The position numbers were made by a program, and so were the translations under genes. Below are positions 53,292-62,834 of a stretch of 64,000 nt of DNA, piece by piece. Origin of the DNA: Pseudomonas lundensis (GTDB taxonomy: Bacteria > Pseudomonadota > Gammaproteobacteria > Pseudomonadales > Pseudomonadaceae). The notes under the pieces were generated by a model. That model worked only from the letters and a program-made list of their open reading frames with translations. It ran no database searches and was not told the DNA's origin. The stretch spans positions 62,001 to 126,000 of the forward strand of contig NZ_JYKY01000001.1 in the NCBI RefSeq assembly GCF_001042985.1. Direction: 5' to 3'. The stretch's first letter is position 1. Each line of letters starts with the position of its first letter.

Positions 53292-55160
53292 ATGCTGAAC
53301 AAATACCCTCTGTGGAAATACGTACTGATCCTGGCGGTGCTGGCGATCGGTTTTATTTATTCCGCTCCCAATCTCTACCCGGATGACCCTGCAATTCAGG
53401 TGTCGGGCGCGAGCACGGCGCTGCAAGTCACTGATGCTGACCTGGAGCGTGCGAGCAAGGCGCTCAAGGATGCTGGCATTGCGGTGAAAGGCGCGACACT
53501 GGCCCAGAACGGCAAGGGCGGCTTGTTGCGCCTGGCGAGCAAAGACGATCAGTTGCCGGCCAAAGACGTGGTGCGCAAGGCGTTGGGTGACGACTATGTC
53601 GTTGCACTGAACCTGGCTCAGACCACGCCGCAATGGCTGCGTAATCTGGGTGCTCACCCGATGAAGCTGGGTCTGGACTTGTCCGGCGGTGTGCATTTCC
53701 TGTTGGAAGTGGACATGGACAAGGCCGTTGACGCGCGCATGAAAGTGTACGAAAGCGACGTCAAAAGCCTGTTGCGTAAAGACAAGCTGCGCTATCGCAG
53801 TCTGCCGCAACTCAATGGCGCCATTCAGTTGGGCTTTGCCGACGAAGCGACCCGTGAGCAAGCGCGTAGCCTGATTCGCAAAAACTTCAACGACTTCGAC
53901 ATTACCGCTGCCGACCTCAATGGTCAGCCGGTGCTGCGTCTGGCGATGACCCCGGCCAAGCTGGCGGAAATCCGTGAATATTCCATCAAGCAAAACCTGA
54001 CCACTGTCCGTAACCGGGTGAACGAGTTGGGTGTTGCCGAGCCTTTGGTTCAGCGTCAGGGTGCTAACCGCATCGTGGTCGAGCTGCCGGGCGTGCAAGA
54101 CACCGCCGAAGCCAAGCGTATTTTGGGCAAGACGGCCAACCTTGAGTTCCGCCTGGCGGCAGAGCCGGGCGCTTCCAAAGCCACTTCCGAAACGTTCGAG
54201 TTCCGTGAAGGCAATCGTCCTTCCGCGCAAATCGAGCGTGGTTTGATCATCACCGGTGATCAGGTAACGGATGCGCAGGCAGGTTTTGACGAGCATGGTC
54301 GTCCACAGGTGAACATCAAGCTTGATGGTCATGGTGGCGAGTTGATGAGTCGTTCCACGCGCAGCAACGTCGGTCGCAGCATGGCGGTGATCTTCATCGA
54401 GCAGAAGCCGGTGACGACCTACACCAAGCAAGTGGTCGATGGTGTCGAGAAAGAAGTGCCGGTCCAGGCCTTCAAGGAAGAGAAAAAAATCATCAGTCTG
54501 GCGACCATTCAGTCGCCGCTGGGCAGTCAGTTCCGGATTACCGGTCTGAACGGTCAGGGTGAGGCTTCCGAGCTGGCGCTGTTGCTGCGTGCCGGTGGTC
54601 TGGCTGCACCGATGTACTTCGCTGAAGAGCGCACCATTGGTCCGAGCCTGGGTGCTGACAACATCACCAAGGGTATTGATGCGTCGCTGTGGGGCATGCT
54701 GTTTGTGTCCATCTTTATCATCGCGATCTATCGCTTCTTCGGTGTGATTGCGACGGTGGCACTGGCGGGCAACATGGTACTGCTGCTGGCCTTGATGTCT
54801 TTGCTGGGGGCTACGCTGACCCTGCCGGGTATCGCCGGTATCGTATTGACGATGGGTATGGCGGTCGACGCCAACGTGCTGATCTTCTCGCGTATCCGTG
54901 AGGAAATTGCCAATGGCATGACGCCACAGCGGGCGATCAATGAAGGCTTCAATCGCGCGTTCACGGCGATTGTCGACTCCAACCTGACAACCCTGTTGGT
55001 CGGCGGGATTCTGTTTGCCATGGGTACCGGGCCGGTCAAAGGCTTTGCGGTGACCATGTCCCTCGGGATCTTTACCTCGATGTTCACGGCCATCATGGTG
55101 ACCCGCGCGTTGGTCAACCTGGTTTACGGCGGTCGGGACTTCAAGAAGTTGTGGATTTAA
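53292..55160 (+). CDS. secD: Protein translocase subunit SecD
   Basis: RND-type inner-membrane protein that uses the proton gradient to complete secretion. 622 residues from the ATG at 53292; a TTG one codon earlier is not preferred. One N-terminal helix (about 8-26), a large periplasmic part with the conserved LGLDLSGGVHFLLEVD and P1 head, then five helices at the C-terminus with GMAVDANVLIFSRIREE, whose Asp is part of proton transport. secF follows after nine bases. Confidence 0.96.
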   Translation: MLNKYPLWKYVLILAVLAIGFIYSAPNLYPDDPAIQVSGASTALQVTDADLERASKALKDAGIAVKGATLAQNGKGGLLRLASKDDQLPAKDVVRKALGDDYVVALNLAQTTPQWLRNLGAHPMKLGLDLSGGVHFLLEVDMDKAVDARMKVYESDVKSLLRKDKLRYRSLPQLNGAIQLGFADEATREQARSLIRKNFNDFDITAADLNGQPVLRLAMTPAKLAEIREYSIKQNLTTVRNRVNELGVAEPLVQRQGANRIVVELPGVQDTAEAKRILGKTANLEFRLAAEPGASKATSETFEFREGNRPSAQIERGLIITGDQVTDAQAGFDEHGRPQVNIKLDGHGGELMSRSTRSNVGRSMAVIFIEQKPVTTYTKQVVDGVEKEVPVQAFKEEKKIISLATIQSPLGSQFRITGLNGQGEASELALLLRAGGLAAPMYFAEERTIGPSLGADNITKGIDASLWGMLFVSIFIIAIYRFFGVIATVALAGNMVLLLALMSLLGATLTLPGIAGIVLTMGMAVDANVLIFSRIREEIANGMTPQRAINEGFNRAFTAIVDSNLTTLLVGGILFAMGTGPVKGFAVTMSLGIFTSMFTAIMVTRALVNLVYGGRDFKKLWI

Positions 55161-55169
55161 GGGGCTGCC

Positions 55170-56084
55170 ATGTTACGTACAATCAACTTCATGGGCGTTC
55201 GCAACGTTGCGTTCGGCGTCACTTTGCTGCTTACCGTGCTGGCCTTGTTCAGCATGTTCCACAAAGGCATGAACTACGGCCTGGACTTCACTGGCGGTAC
55301 GCTCATCGAGCTGACCTACGAGAAGCCGGCTGATCTGACCAAAGTGCGCAACGAGCTGGTGACGGCTGGTTTTCACGATGCGGTCGTGCAGAGCTTTGGT
55401 GCGACCACTGACTTGCTGGTACGCATGCCGGGCGATGATCCATTGCTGGGCAACAAGGTTGCGGCGGCGCTGGGTCAGGCGGATACCGACAACCCGGCCG
55501 TGATCAAGCGCGTCGAGTTCGTGGGTCCGCAAGTGGGTGAAGAGCTGCGCGACCAGGGTGGTCTGGGCATGCTCATGGCCTTGGGCGGCATCATGTTGTA
55601 CCTCGCGTTCCGCTTTCAGTGGAAGTTCGCGGTCGGTGCCATTGTTTCGCTGGTGCATGACGTGATCGTGACCATGGGCGTGTTGTCGTGGTTCCAGATC
55701 ACGTTTGACCTGACGGTGCTGGCGGCGGTGCTGGCGATCATTGGTTACTCGCTCAACGACACCATTGTTGTGTTTGACCGGGTGCGGGAGAACTTCCGTG
55801 TGCTGCGCAAGGCGAGCCTGATCGAGAACATCAACATCTCGACCACGCAGACCCTGCTGCGGACCATGGCGACGTCGATCTCCACGTTGCAGGCCATTGC
55901 GGCGCTGCTGATCTTTGGTGGCGATAATCTCTGGGGTTTCTCGATTGCCCTGTTTGTCGGTGTGTTGGCGGGTACTTACTCGTCGATCTACATCGCCAAC
56001 GTAGTGCTGATCTGGCTGAATCTCAATGCTGAGGATCTGATTCCGCCCGCGGCGAGTGAAAAGGAAATCGACGACCGTCCATGA
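55170..56084 (+). CDS. secF: Protein translocase subunit SecF
   Basis: Partner of SecD. 304 residues with six helices. The conserved sequences are GLDFTGGTLIEL at the start of the periplasmic domain and GYSLNDTIVVFDRVREN in helix 4. The gene ends the yajC-secD-secF unit in front of a terminator. Confidence 0.96.
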   Translation: MLRTINFMGVRNVAFGVTLLLTVLALFSMFHKGMNYGLDFTGGTLIELTYEKPADLTKVRNELVTAGFHDAVVQSFGATTDLLVRMPGDDPLLGNKVAAALGQADTDNPAVIKRVEFVGPQVGEELRDQGGLGMLMALGGIMLYLAFRFQWKFAVGAIVSLVHDVIVTMGVLSWFQITFDLTVLAAVLAIIGYSLNDTIVVFDRVRENFRVLRKASLIENINISTTQTLLRTMATSISTLQAIAALLIFGGDNLWGFSIALFVGVLAGTYSSIYIANVVLIWLNLNAEDLIPPAASEKEIDDRP

Positions 56085-56112
56085 CTGTTCGTTGATGGCC
56101 AATGGTCACTAA

Positions 56113-56146
56113 AAAGGCGCGAGTATTGAACTCGCGCCTTTTTTTA
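56113..56146 (+). terminator. Terminator after secF
   Basis: Stem GGCGCGAGT / ACTCGCGCC with an ATTGA loop, flanked by AAAA and seven T. Confidence 0.92.
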
Positions 56147-56205
56147 TGCTCCAAGGCTGGGATTAGCGCGGGATTGTTCCTGCGTAGAAAGGCCTGGAGG
56201 TTCAC

Positions 56206-56733
56206 GTGAATAAATCTTTGCTGGTAGGTGCTGTTTTGGGTGCTGTCGGTGTCACTGCCGGTGGTGCTGTTGCTACTTACAGCTTGGTTAAAGCCCCTGA
56301 GTCTGCGCAGGTGCTGGCTGTTCAGCCGGTCAAGCAACAGATTAAAACCCCTCGCGAGGTGTGTAAGGACGTAACCGTAACGCGTCGTGCGGCGGTTAAG
56401 GATGAGCATCAAATTGTTGGCAGCGTCATTGGTGCTGTGGCGGGTGGTTTGTTGGGTAATCAGGTGGGTGGCGGTAACGGCAAGAAGATTGCGACCGTTG
56501 CGGGTGCCGTAGGCGGTGGCTATGCCGGTAACAAGGTTCAGGAAGGCATGCAGAACCGCGATACGTACACCACGACTCAAACCCGCTGCAATACCGTCAA
56601 CGACATCAGTGACAAGGTGGTGGGTTACGACGTGCGTTACGTGCTGGACGGTAAGGAAGGCAAGGTTCGGATGGATCACGAGCCGGGCAGCGAAATTGCC
56701 GTCGACAAGCAGGGCAAGCTCATACTCAATTGA
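56206..56733 (+). CDS. Glycine-zipper 2TM-domain envelope protein
   Basis: 175 residues with a GTG start preceded by GGAGG. The N-terminal hydrophobic stretch (about 4-27) is a signal peptide or anchor. The middle (about 70-110, VGSVIGAVAGGLLGNQVGGG and VAGAVGGGYAGNKVQEGMQ) is the glycine-zipper pattern of the 17-kDa surface antigen family (SlyB-like). The C-terminal domain has a basic-acidic pattern with DVRYVLDGKEGKVRMDHEPG. Likely in the cell envelope; precise role unknown. Monocistronic with a shared terminator downstream. Confidence 0.85.
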   Translation: MNKSLLVGAVLGAVGVTAGGAVATYSLVKAPESAQVLAVQPVKQQIKTPREVCKDVTVTRRAAVKDEHQIVGSVIGAVAGGLLGNQVGGGNGKKIATVAGAVGGGYAGNKVQEGMQNRDTYTTTQTRCNTVNDISDKVVGYDVRYVLDGKEGKVRMDHEPGSEIAVDKQGKLILN

Positions 56734-56814
56734 TATCGCTCTAGAGGCAGTAGAGTCAGTTCGGCCTCTCGCCGTTTATCGGCGCGCGCAGCGATCAAGG
56801 TGTATTGAAGTGAC

Positions 56815-56846
56815 CAAAAAAAAGCACCCCGAGGGGGTGCTTTTTT
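56815..56846. terminator. Bidirectional terminator between the glycine-zipper gene and suhB
   Basis: Stem AAGCACCCC / GGGGTGCTT with A-run on the left and T-run on the right, usable by both convergent genes. Confidence 0.88.
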
Positions 56847-56862
56847 GGTTTGCGCGGTTCGC

Positions 56863-57678
56863 TTAGCGTTTCAGTGAGGCCGGCAAGTGAGGCTGGATTG
56901 CAGTCAGTACGGCTTTGAAGCACTTGGTGTTGCCGGCAACGATGTGACCCTTTTCAAGGAAATCGTGGCTACCAGTGAAGTCGCTGACAAGGCCGCCTGC
57001 TTCTTGAATCAGCAGGGCGCCCGCAGCCATGTCCCATTCGGACAGGCCGGACTCCCAGAATGCATCGAAGCGGCCTGCTGCGACGTAAGCCAGGTCCAGG
57101 CTCGCAGCGCCGGCGCGACGAATGCCTGCAGTTTGGCCTACCAGGCTGCGGAACATGCCCAGGTAGTTATCCAGGTTATCCATTTGGTTGTCGCGGAACG
57201 GGAAGCCGGTACCCAGCAGGGCGCCTTCCAGGCTGGTGCGGCCGCTGACACGCAGGCGGCGACCATTCAGTTGAGCGCCGCGACCACGGCTGGCGGTGAA
57301 TTCTTCCTGGCGAACCGGATCAAGAACGACGGCGTGCTCAAGGCGGCCGCGGTATTTGCAGGCGATGCTGACAGCGAAGTGCGGAACGCCGCGCAGGAAG
57401 TTGGTGGTGCCATCGAGCGGGTCGATGATCCACAGGTAGTCAGCACCTTCGCCGCTGCCCGCATGCAGGCCGGTTTCTTCACCGAGAATGCCGTGGGTCG
57501 GATAAGCCTTGCGCAAGGCGTCGATGATTTTCTGTTCGGCAGCACGATCGACTTCAGAGACGTAATCCTTGGCGTCTTTTTCGTCAACCTTGATGGTATC
57601 CAGGCGCTCGATGGAGCGGAAAATCAATTCACTGGCGCTGCGGGCGGCGCGCAGCGCGATATTCAGCATGGGCTGCAT
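56863..57678 (-). CDS. suhB: Inositol-1-monophosphatase family protein SuhB
   Basis: Magnesium-dependent phosphatase; in enterobacteria SuhB also acts with NusA/NusB in rRNA antitermination. 271 residues from the ATG at 57678 (AGGTGAAA upstream). Metal and phosphate motifs are GILGEETG, WIIDPLDGTTNFLRGVPHF and SGLSEWDMAAGALLIQEAGG. It is divergent from trmJ across 143 bases, the arrangement I know from other pseudomonads. Confidence 0.94.
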   Translation of the reverse strand: MQPMLNIALRAARSASELIFRSIERLDTIKVDEKDAKDYVSEVDRAAEQKIIDALRKAYPTHGILGEETGLHAGSGEGADYLWIIDPLDGTTNFLRGVPHFAVSIACKYRGRLEHAVVLDPVRQEEFTASRGRGAQLNGRRLRVSGRTSLEGALLGTGFPFRDNQMDNLDNYLGMFRSLVGQTAGIRRAGAASLDLAYVAAGRFDAFWESGLSEWDMAAGALLIQEAGGLVSDFTGSHDFLEKGHIVAGNTKCFKAVLTAIQPHLPASLKR

Positions 57679-57821
57679 GGACGTTTCACCTAGGTCGTTA
57701 AAGAAAGCCGAACATTCTAGCAGAAAAGTTTGGCATATGAAGGTTTGCGTTAGCTTTCGTGGCATAAGGTGATGGGCTTAGGTAAGATTTGCACCCTCTT
57801 AACAGTCTGTGAGCGCTTCCA

Positions 57822-58592
57822 TTGCTGTCAAATATTCGTGTCGTTCTGGTCAATACCAGTCATCCCGGCAATATCGGCGGTGCTGCGCGTGCCATGAAAA
57901 ACATGGGCTTGTCGCGATTGGTTCTGGTAGAGCCAAGACTGTTTCCTCATCACGAGGCGGATGCGCGTGCTTCGGGCGCCGGTGACATCCTCGAACGTGC
58001 TCAAGTGGTTGCGACCCTTGAAGAGGCGCTGGTGGGTTGCAACCTGGTCCTGGGCACCAGTGCGCGCGATCGCCGGATTCCCTGGCCGCTGCTGGATCCG
58101 CGCGAATGCGGGCAAAAGGTCGTGGATGAGGCGGCTCAAGGCGCCGAGATAGCCTTGGTTTTCGGTCGCGAAGATTCCGGTCTGACCAATGAAGAGTTGC
58201 AGCGCTGTCATTATCATGTGCACATTCCGTCGGACCCTGAGTTCAGCTCGCTGAATCTGGGAGCCGCTGTGCAAGTGCTGAGCTACGAAATTCGCATGTC
58301 GTGGCTGGCTGCGCAGGGGCAGCCGAGCAAGGTCGAGAAGGATGAAGTTGCCTCCACCAAAAGTGGAGAGTTGGCGACGATGGATGAGCTCGAGCGTTTC
58401 TACGAGCACCTGGAGCAGACCTTGGTGGCGATCGAGTTTCTCGATCCTGAAAAACCGCGTCACCTGATGGCGCGCCTGCGTCGTTTGTATGGTCGTAGCT
58501 CGGTAAGTCGTGCCGAGATGAATATATTGCGTGGCATTCTGACCGAAACCCAAAAAGCAGCCCGTGGCGAGCTGCTCAAGCGCAAGGATTGA
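57822..58592 (+). CDS. trmJ: tRNA (cytidine/uridine-32-2'-O)-methyltransferase TrmJ
   Basis: SPOUT-fold AdoMet methyltransferase acting on tRNA position 32. 256 residues from a TTG start ([20 protein letters not shown]), chosen because the conserved N-terminus begins there and no ATG or GTG is available nearby; the ribosome-binding site is weak. SPOUT motifs are [35 protein letters not shown] and [19 protein letters not shown]. cysE starts two bases after the stop. Confidence 0.92.
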   Translation: MLSNIRVVLVNTSHPGNIGGAARAMKNMGLSRLVLVEPRLFPHHEADARASGAGDILERAQVVATLEEALVGCNLVLGTSARDRRIPWPLLDPRECGQKVVDEAAQGAEIALVFGREDSGLTNEELQRCHYHVHIPSDPEFSSLNLGAAVQVLSYEIRMSWLAAQGQPSKVEKDEVASTKSGELATMDELERFYEHLEQTLVAIEFLDPEKPRHLMARLRRLYGRSSVSRAEMNILRGILTETQKAARGELLKRKD

Positions 58593-58594
58593 AG

Positions 58595-59371
58595 ATGTTC
58601 GAGCGTCTGCGTGAAGATATCCAGAGTGTGTTTCATCGCGATCCTGCTGCGCGCAATGCGTTTGAAGTGTTGACCTGTTACCCGGGCATGCACGCCATCT
58701 GGCTTCATCGATTGTCGGGGTGGTTGTGGCATGCAGGCTGGAAGTGGATGGCGCGGCTGGTCTCTAACTTCGGACGCTGGATGACGGGCATTGAAATTCA
58801 TCCGGGTGCCAAGGTGGGTCGTCGTTTCTTCATTGATCACGGGATGGGGATTGTGATCGGCGAGACCGCAGAGATCGGTGATGACGTCACCCTTTATCAG
58901 GGTGTAACCCTGGGTGGCACCAGTTGGAACAAAGGCAAGCGCCATCCTACGCTGGAGAACGGTGTCGTCGTCGGTGCGGGCGCCAAGGTGCTGGGCCCAT
59001 TTACGGTGGGTGCAGGCGCCAAGGTGGGCTCGAATGCGGTCGTCACAAAGGCAGTGCCTGCGGGTGCAACGGTTGTTGGGATTCCGGGGCGAATTATCAT
59101 CAAGGCCGAGGGGGACGTTGAAGCCAGGCGTAAGGCGATGGCAGAGAAAATCGGCTTCGATGCTTACGGTGTCAGCGAGGACATGCCCGATCCTGTGGCG
59201 CGGGCTATTGCGCAATTGCTGGATCATTTGCAAGCCGTCGATGGCAAGCTGGACGGTATGTGCGGGGCCCTGAAGGAGCTGGGCAGTACCTACTGCGCCA
59301 AGGACTTGCCCGCATTGCGCGAGGAAGATTTCGCCTGTGTTCAGGGCAAGGATGAAGTCAAGCCCGGTTAG
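58595..59371 (+). CDS. cysE: Serine O-acetyltransferase CysE
   Basis: Makes O-acetylserine, the carbon precursor of cysteine. 258 residues from the ATG at 58595. Hexapeptide-repeat left-handed helix (about 65-165) with the active-site [40 protein letters not shown] and the later [10 protein letters not shown] repeats. It follows trmJ closely and precedes the isc operon, for which IscS uses cysteine as sulfur donor. Confidence 0.94.
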   Translation: MFERLREDIQSVFHRDPAARNAFEVLTCYPGMHAIWLHRLSGWLWHAGWKWMARLVSNFGRWMTGIEIHPGAKVGRRFFIDHGMGIVIGETAEIGDDVTLYQGVTLGGTSWNKGKRHPTLENGVVVGAGAKVLGPFTVGAGAKVGSNAVVTKAVPAGATVVGIPGRIIIKAEGDVEARRKAMAEKIGFDAYGVSEDMPDPVARAIAQLLDHLQAVDGKLDGMCGALKELGSTYCAKDLPALREEDFACVQGKDEVKPG

Positions 59372-59540
59372 GCCGAAAGTGGTTCTAGGCGGTTGTGAAG
59401 GGTTGCGGCGCCACCTGCTTGCATCATTGGCCTGACGCTTTCTTGAGGCTTGCGGCAACGAGCGCGCTGTAAAACGCAGCATCGCTCGTGTGCCATTACG
59501 TCGCATAGCCTGCTACAATGCGCGCGCTGTTTTGCGGGTA

Positions 59541-59564
59541 ATCCCGACTAAAGTACTAGGTCTA
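59541..59564 (+). promoter_or_regulatory. Second, weaker IscR-like site
   Basis: CCCGACTAAAGTACTAGG shares the GACT-AT-rich-AGG pattern with the stronger site downstream but has several mismatches to the type 1 consensus. Confidence 0.4.
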
Positions 59565-59589
59565 ATAGTTGACTTAAATACTCGGGAAT
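59565..59589 (+). promoter_or_regulatory. Type 1 IscR operator of the isc operon
   Basis: 25-base imperfect palindrome beginning ATAGTTGACTTAAATA and ending CTCGGGAAT, close to the consensus bound by [2Fe-2S]-IscR for autorepression. It overlaps the -35 box. Confidence 0.75.
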
Positions 59590-59597
59590 AGCATACT
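59569..59597 (+). promoter_or_regulatory. Sigma-70 promoter of iscR
   Basis: TTGACT (-35, 59569-59574) and CATACT (-10, 59592-59597) with a 17-base spacer, covered by the IscR site. The iscR ATG is 33 bases past the -10 box. Confidence 0.75.
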
Positions 59598-59629
59598 CGC
59601 CCCCATTCCGAATTCCGTGGTACCTGTCC

Positions 59630-60121
59630 ATGAGACTGACTACAAAAGGCCGTTACGCCGTAACTGCAATGCTCGATTTGGCGTTGCACGCACAGCACGG
59701 GCCGGTGTCCCTGGCCGATATTTCCGAACGCCAGGGCATTTCCCTTTCCTACCTTGAGCAACTCTTCGCCAAGTTGCGCCGCAGCAGTCTGGTTTCCAGT
59801 GTGCGTGGCCCAGGCGGTGGCTATCAGCTATCGCGCGATATGCAAGGTATTCAGGTTGCCCAGGTGATCGATGCAGTCAACGAGTCTGTCGATGCGACAC
59901 GTTGCCAGGGTCTGGGCGATTGCCATGCTGGCGATACCTGCCTGACACACCACTTGTGGTGCGACCTGAGCCTGCAAATCCACGAGTTTCTCAGCGGTAT
60001 CAGCTTGGCTGATCTTGTTACTCGCCGTGAGGTACAAGAAGTAGCCCAGCGTCAGGATCAGCGCCGCTGTAATGGCAAAGCGCCGCACCTGGATAAGATC
60101 GAAGCGTCCGCCGTCGAGTGA
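59630..60121 (+). CDS. iscR: Fe-S-responsive regulator IscR
   Basis: Rrf2-family repressor of the isc operon. 163 residues. The winged helix (about 1-75) includes [19 protein letters not shown] and [12 protein letters not shown]. The [2Fe-2S] ligands are C92, C98 and C104 with H107 in the usual spacing. Promoter-proximal sites match type 1 IscR boxes, so autorepression when clusters are plentiful is expected. iscS follows after 49 bases. Confidence 0.96.
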   Translation: MRLTTKGRYAVTAMLDLALHAQHGPVSLADISERQGISLSYLEQLFAKLRRSSLVSSVRGPGGGYQLSRDMQGIQVAQVIDAVNESVDATRCQGLGDCHAGDTCLTHHLWCDLSLQIHEFLSGISLADLVTRREVQEVAQRQDQRRCNGKAPHLDKIEASAVE

Positions 60122-60170
60122 TTGCATAAAAACGACGGTGCGCCAGCCAGCCTGATTTAGGAGATAGTCC

Positions 60171-61385
60171 ATGAAATTGCCGATTTACCTTGATTACTCA
60201 GCCACCACCCCGGTTGATCCGCGTGTTGCTCAAAAAATGAGCGACTGCCTGCTGGTTGACGGGAACTTCGGTAACCCGGCTTCGCGCTCCCACGTTTTTG
60301 GCTGGAAGGCCGAAGAAGCGGTCGAGAACGCACGTCGCCAGGTCGCAGATCTGGTTAACGCCGATCCGCGTGAAATCGTCTGGACCTCCGGTGCGACCGA
60401 AGCCAACAACCTTGCCATCAAGGGCGCTGCGCACTTCTATGCGTCCAAAGGCAAGCACCTGATTACCGACAAAATTGAACACAAAGCCGTACTCGACACC
60501 ATGCGTCAGCTGGAGCGTGAAGGTTTTGAAGTGACCTACATCGAGCCGGGTGAAGACGGTCTGGTCACGCCTGCCATGGTTGAAGCGGCCCTGCGTGAAG
60601 ACACCATCCTGGTTTCGGTCATGCACGTGAACAACGAGATCGGCACCATCAACGACATCGCTGCCATTGGTGAGCTGACTCGCTCGCGCGGTGTGTTGTT
60701 CCACGTTGATGCCGCTCAGTCCACGGGCAAGGTAGAAATCGACCTGTCCAAGCTCAAAGTCGACCTGATGTCCTTCTCGGCTCATAAAACCTATGGCCCT
60801 AAAGGCATCGGCGCCCTGTACGTCAGCCGTAAGCCTCGCGTGCGTATCGAAGCCACCATGCACGGCGGCGGTCACGAGCGCGGTATGCGTTCCGGCACGC
60901 TGGCGACCCACCAGATCGTGGGCATGGGTGAAGCGTTCCAGATTGCTAAAGAAGAAATGGCTGCTGAAAACGTGCGTATCAAGGCGTTGAGCGATCGTTT
61001 CTTCAAGCAGGTTGAACACCTCGAAGAGTTGTACGTGAACGGCAGCATGACTGCGCGCGTGCCGCACAACCTGAACCTGAGCTTCAACTATGTTGAAGGC
61101 GAGTCGCTGATCATGGCGCTCAAGGATCTGGCCGTGTCTTCCGGTTCGGCCTGTACCTCGGCTTCCCTTGAGCCGTCTTACGTGTTGCGTGCGCTGGGTC
61201 GTAACGATGAATTGGCCCACAGCTCGATTCGCTTCACGTTCGGGCGTTTCACCACGGAAGAAGAAATCGATTACGCCGCGCAGAAAGTGTGCGAGGCGGT
61301 GACCAAGTTGCGCGCACTGTCGCCACTGTGGGACATGTACAAAGACGGTGTCGACATCTCGAAAATCGAGTGGGCGGCGCACTGA
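60171..61385 (+). CDS. iscS: Cysteine desulfurase IscS
   Basis: Pyridoxal-phosphate enzyme that takes sulfur from cysteine for Fe-S clusters, thiamine and tRNA thiolation. 404 residues, the usual length. Start [19 protein letters not shown]. The PLP lysine is in [11 protein letters not shown] and the active-site persulfide cysteine in [27 protein letters not shown] precedes the ATG. Confidence 0.97.
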   Translation: MKLPIYLDYSATTPVDPRVAQKMSDCLLVDGNFGNPASRSHVFGWKAEEAVENARRQVADLVNADPREIVWTSGATEANNLAIKGAAHFYASKGKHLITDKIEHKAVLDTMRQLEREGFEVTYIEPGEDGLVTPAMVEAALREDTILVSVMHVNNEIGTINDIAAIGELTRSRGVLFHVDAAQSTGKVEIDLSKLKVDLMSFSAHKTYGPKGIGALYVSRKPRVRIEATMHGGGHERGMRSGTLATHQIVGMGEAFQIAKEEMAAENVRIKALSDRFFKQVEHLEELYVNGSMTARVPHNLNLSFNYVEGESLIMALKDLAVSSGSACTSASLEPSYVLRALGRNDELAHSSIRFTFGRFTTEEEIDYAAQKVCEAVTKLRALSPLWDMYKDGVDISKIEWAAH

Positions 61386-61407
61386 TATTTCAAGTCGCCG
61401 CAGACAG

Positions 61408-61444
61408 CCGCTGTAAATGCAGCGAATAGCAGCGTTTACAGTGG
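61408..61444 (+). other. Stable hairpin between iscS and iscU
   Basis: A 13-base stem (CCGCTGTAAATGC pairing with GCGTTTACAGTGG, two G-U pairs) with an 11-base loop, in the 96-base gap between iscS and iscU. No T run follows. It could be an mRNA processing or stability element separating iscRS from iscUA. Confidence 0.6.
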
Positions 61445-61481
61445 CTCAAGAGCGACTCTCTGATGAGTGAGGATTAGTACC

Positions 61482-61868
61482 ATGGCTTACAGCGAAAAGG
61501 TCATTGACCACTACGAGAACCCACGCAACGTCGGCAAGATGAACGCGGAAGACCCGGATGTCGGTACCGGCATGGTCGGCGCGCCTGCTTGCGGCGACGT
61601 GATGCGCTTGCAGATCAAGGTTAACGAGCAGGGCATCATCGAAGACGCCAAGTTCAAGACCTACGGTTGCGGATCGGCCATTGCTTCCAGTTCCCTGGCG
61701 ACCGAGTGGATGAAAGGCAAGACTCTGGACGAAGCAGAGACCATCAAGAACACTCAGCTGGCTGAAGAGTTGGCGCTGCCGCCCGTCAAGATTCACTGCT
61801 CTGTACTCGCCGAAGACGCCATCAAGGCTGCCGTTCGCGACTACAAGCAGAAGAAAGGTTTGATCTGA
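61482..61868 (+). CDS. iscU: Fe-S cluster scaffold IscU
   Basis: Scaffold on which IscS-derived sulfur and iron form [2Fe-2S] clusters. 128 residues from the ATG at 61482 (MAYSEKVIDHYENPRNVG). Cluster ligands: Cys in APACGDVM with the adjacent Asp, Cys in YGCGSAIASS and Cys in IHCSVLAEDA. The HscA-recognition motif LPPVK is present just before the third cysteine. Confidence 0.97.
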   Translation: MAYSEKVIDHYENPRNVGKMNAEDPDVGTGMVGAPACGDVMRLQIKVNEQGIIEDAKFKTYGCGSAIASSSLATEWMKGKTLDEAETIKNTQLAEELALPPVKIHCSVLAEDAIKAAVRDYKQKKGLI

Positions 61869-61930
61869 TCCATTGCGCCCCAATATGGCGCACATGTGGT
61901 GAAGAAACTGGCAACAGGTAAGGAGTCACG

Positions 61931-62254
61931 ATGGCTATCAGCATGACAGAAGCGGCGGCCCGACATATTCGCCGTTCCCTTGACGGGCGCGGCAAGGGTG
62001 AGGGGATTCGTCTGGGTGTTCGCACTACCGGCTGCTCCGGCCTCGCCTATGTGCTGGAGTTTGTCGACGAAGTGGGCGAAGACGATCAGGTGTTTGAAAC
62101 CCATGGCGAAAAAGTGATCATTGATCCCAAAAGCCTGACCTACCTTGACGGCACCGAGCTGGATTTCGTCAAGGAAGGCCTTAACGAAGGCTTCAAGTTC
62201 AATAACCCCAACGTGCGTGGCGAATGTGGCTGCGGCGAGAGCTTCAACATTTGA
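61931..62254 (+). CDS. iscA: Fe-S cluster assembly protein IscA
   Basis: A-type carrier of Fe-S clusters or iron. 107 residues. The three conserved cysteines are in [10 protein letters not shown] and in the C-terminal [11 protein letters not shown]. It follows iscU after 62 bases and precedes hscB by eight. Confidence 0.96.
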   Translation: MAISMTEAAARHIRRSLDGRGKGEGIRLGVRTTGCSGLAYVLEFVDEVGEDDQVFETHGEKVIIDPKSLTYLDGTELDFVKEGLNEGFKFNNPNVRGECGCGESFNI

Positions 62255-62262
62255 GGCCAGTC

Positions 62263-62784
62263 GTGGGTACTCCTTGTCATTTTGCTTTGTTTGAACTGCA
62301 ACCGAGCTTCAGCCTGGACCTCGATCAGTTGGCTACGCGCTACCGTGAGTTGGCGCGCGGTGTTCACCCGGATCGCTATGCTGATGCTTCCGAGCGGGAG
62401 CAGCGCATGGCGCTGGAGCAGTCCGCCAGCCTTAACGAGGCCTATCAGACACTCAAAAGCCCATCCAGGCGCGCGCGTTATTTGCTCGAACTCAAGGGTA
62501 ATGACGTGCCTCTGGAAGCAACGGTGCACGATCCTGAGTTTTTGATGCAGCAGATGCAGTGGCGCGAAGAACTTGAAGACTTGCACGACACCGCCGACAT
62601 GGCAGGTATTGCAGCTTTCAAGCGTCGACTCAAAGACGCTCAGCAAGCCTTGAACGACAGCTTCGCTGCTTGTTGGGATGATGTTGCGCAGCGTGAACAG
62701 GCCGAACGCCTGATGCGGCGCATGCAGTTCCTCGACAAGCTCACTTACGAAGTGCGCCAGCTAGAAGAGCGCCTCGACGATTAA
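62263..62784 (+). CDS. hscB: Fe-S assembly co-chaperone HscB
   Basis: J-domain protein that brings IscU to HscA. 173 residues from the GTG at 62263 (GAGG eight bases upstream, [16 protein letters not shown]). The J-domain HPD triad is in [12 protein letters not shown]; the C-terminal three-helix domain contacts IscU. The frame is open upstream into iscA but that N-terminus would not fit. Confidence 0.94.
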   Translation: MGTPCHFALFELQPSFSLDLDQLATRYRELARGVHPDRYADASEREQRMALEQSASLNEAYQTLKSPSRRARYLLELKGNDVPLEATVHDPEFLMQQMQWREELEDLHDTADMAGIAAFKRRLKDAQQALNDSFAACWDDVAQREQAERLMRRMQFLDKLTYEVRQLEERLDD

Positions 62785-62834
62785 CTCCGTGCTTTTCCGA
62801 TTGCACGCCTGATTACAGATAAGTCCTGATAACG

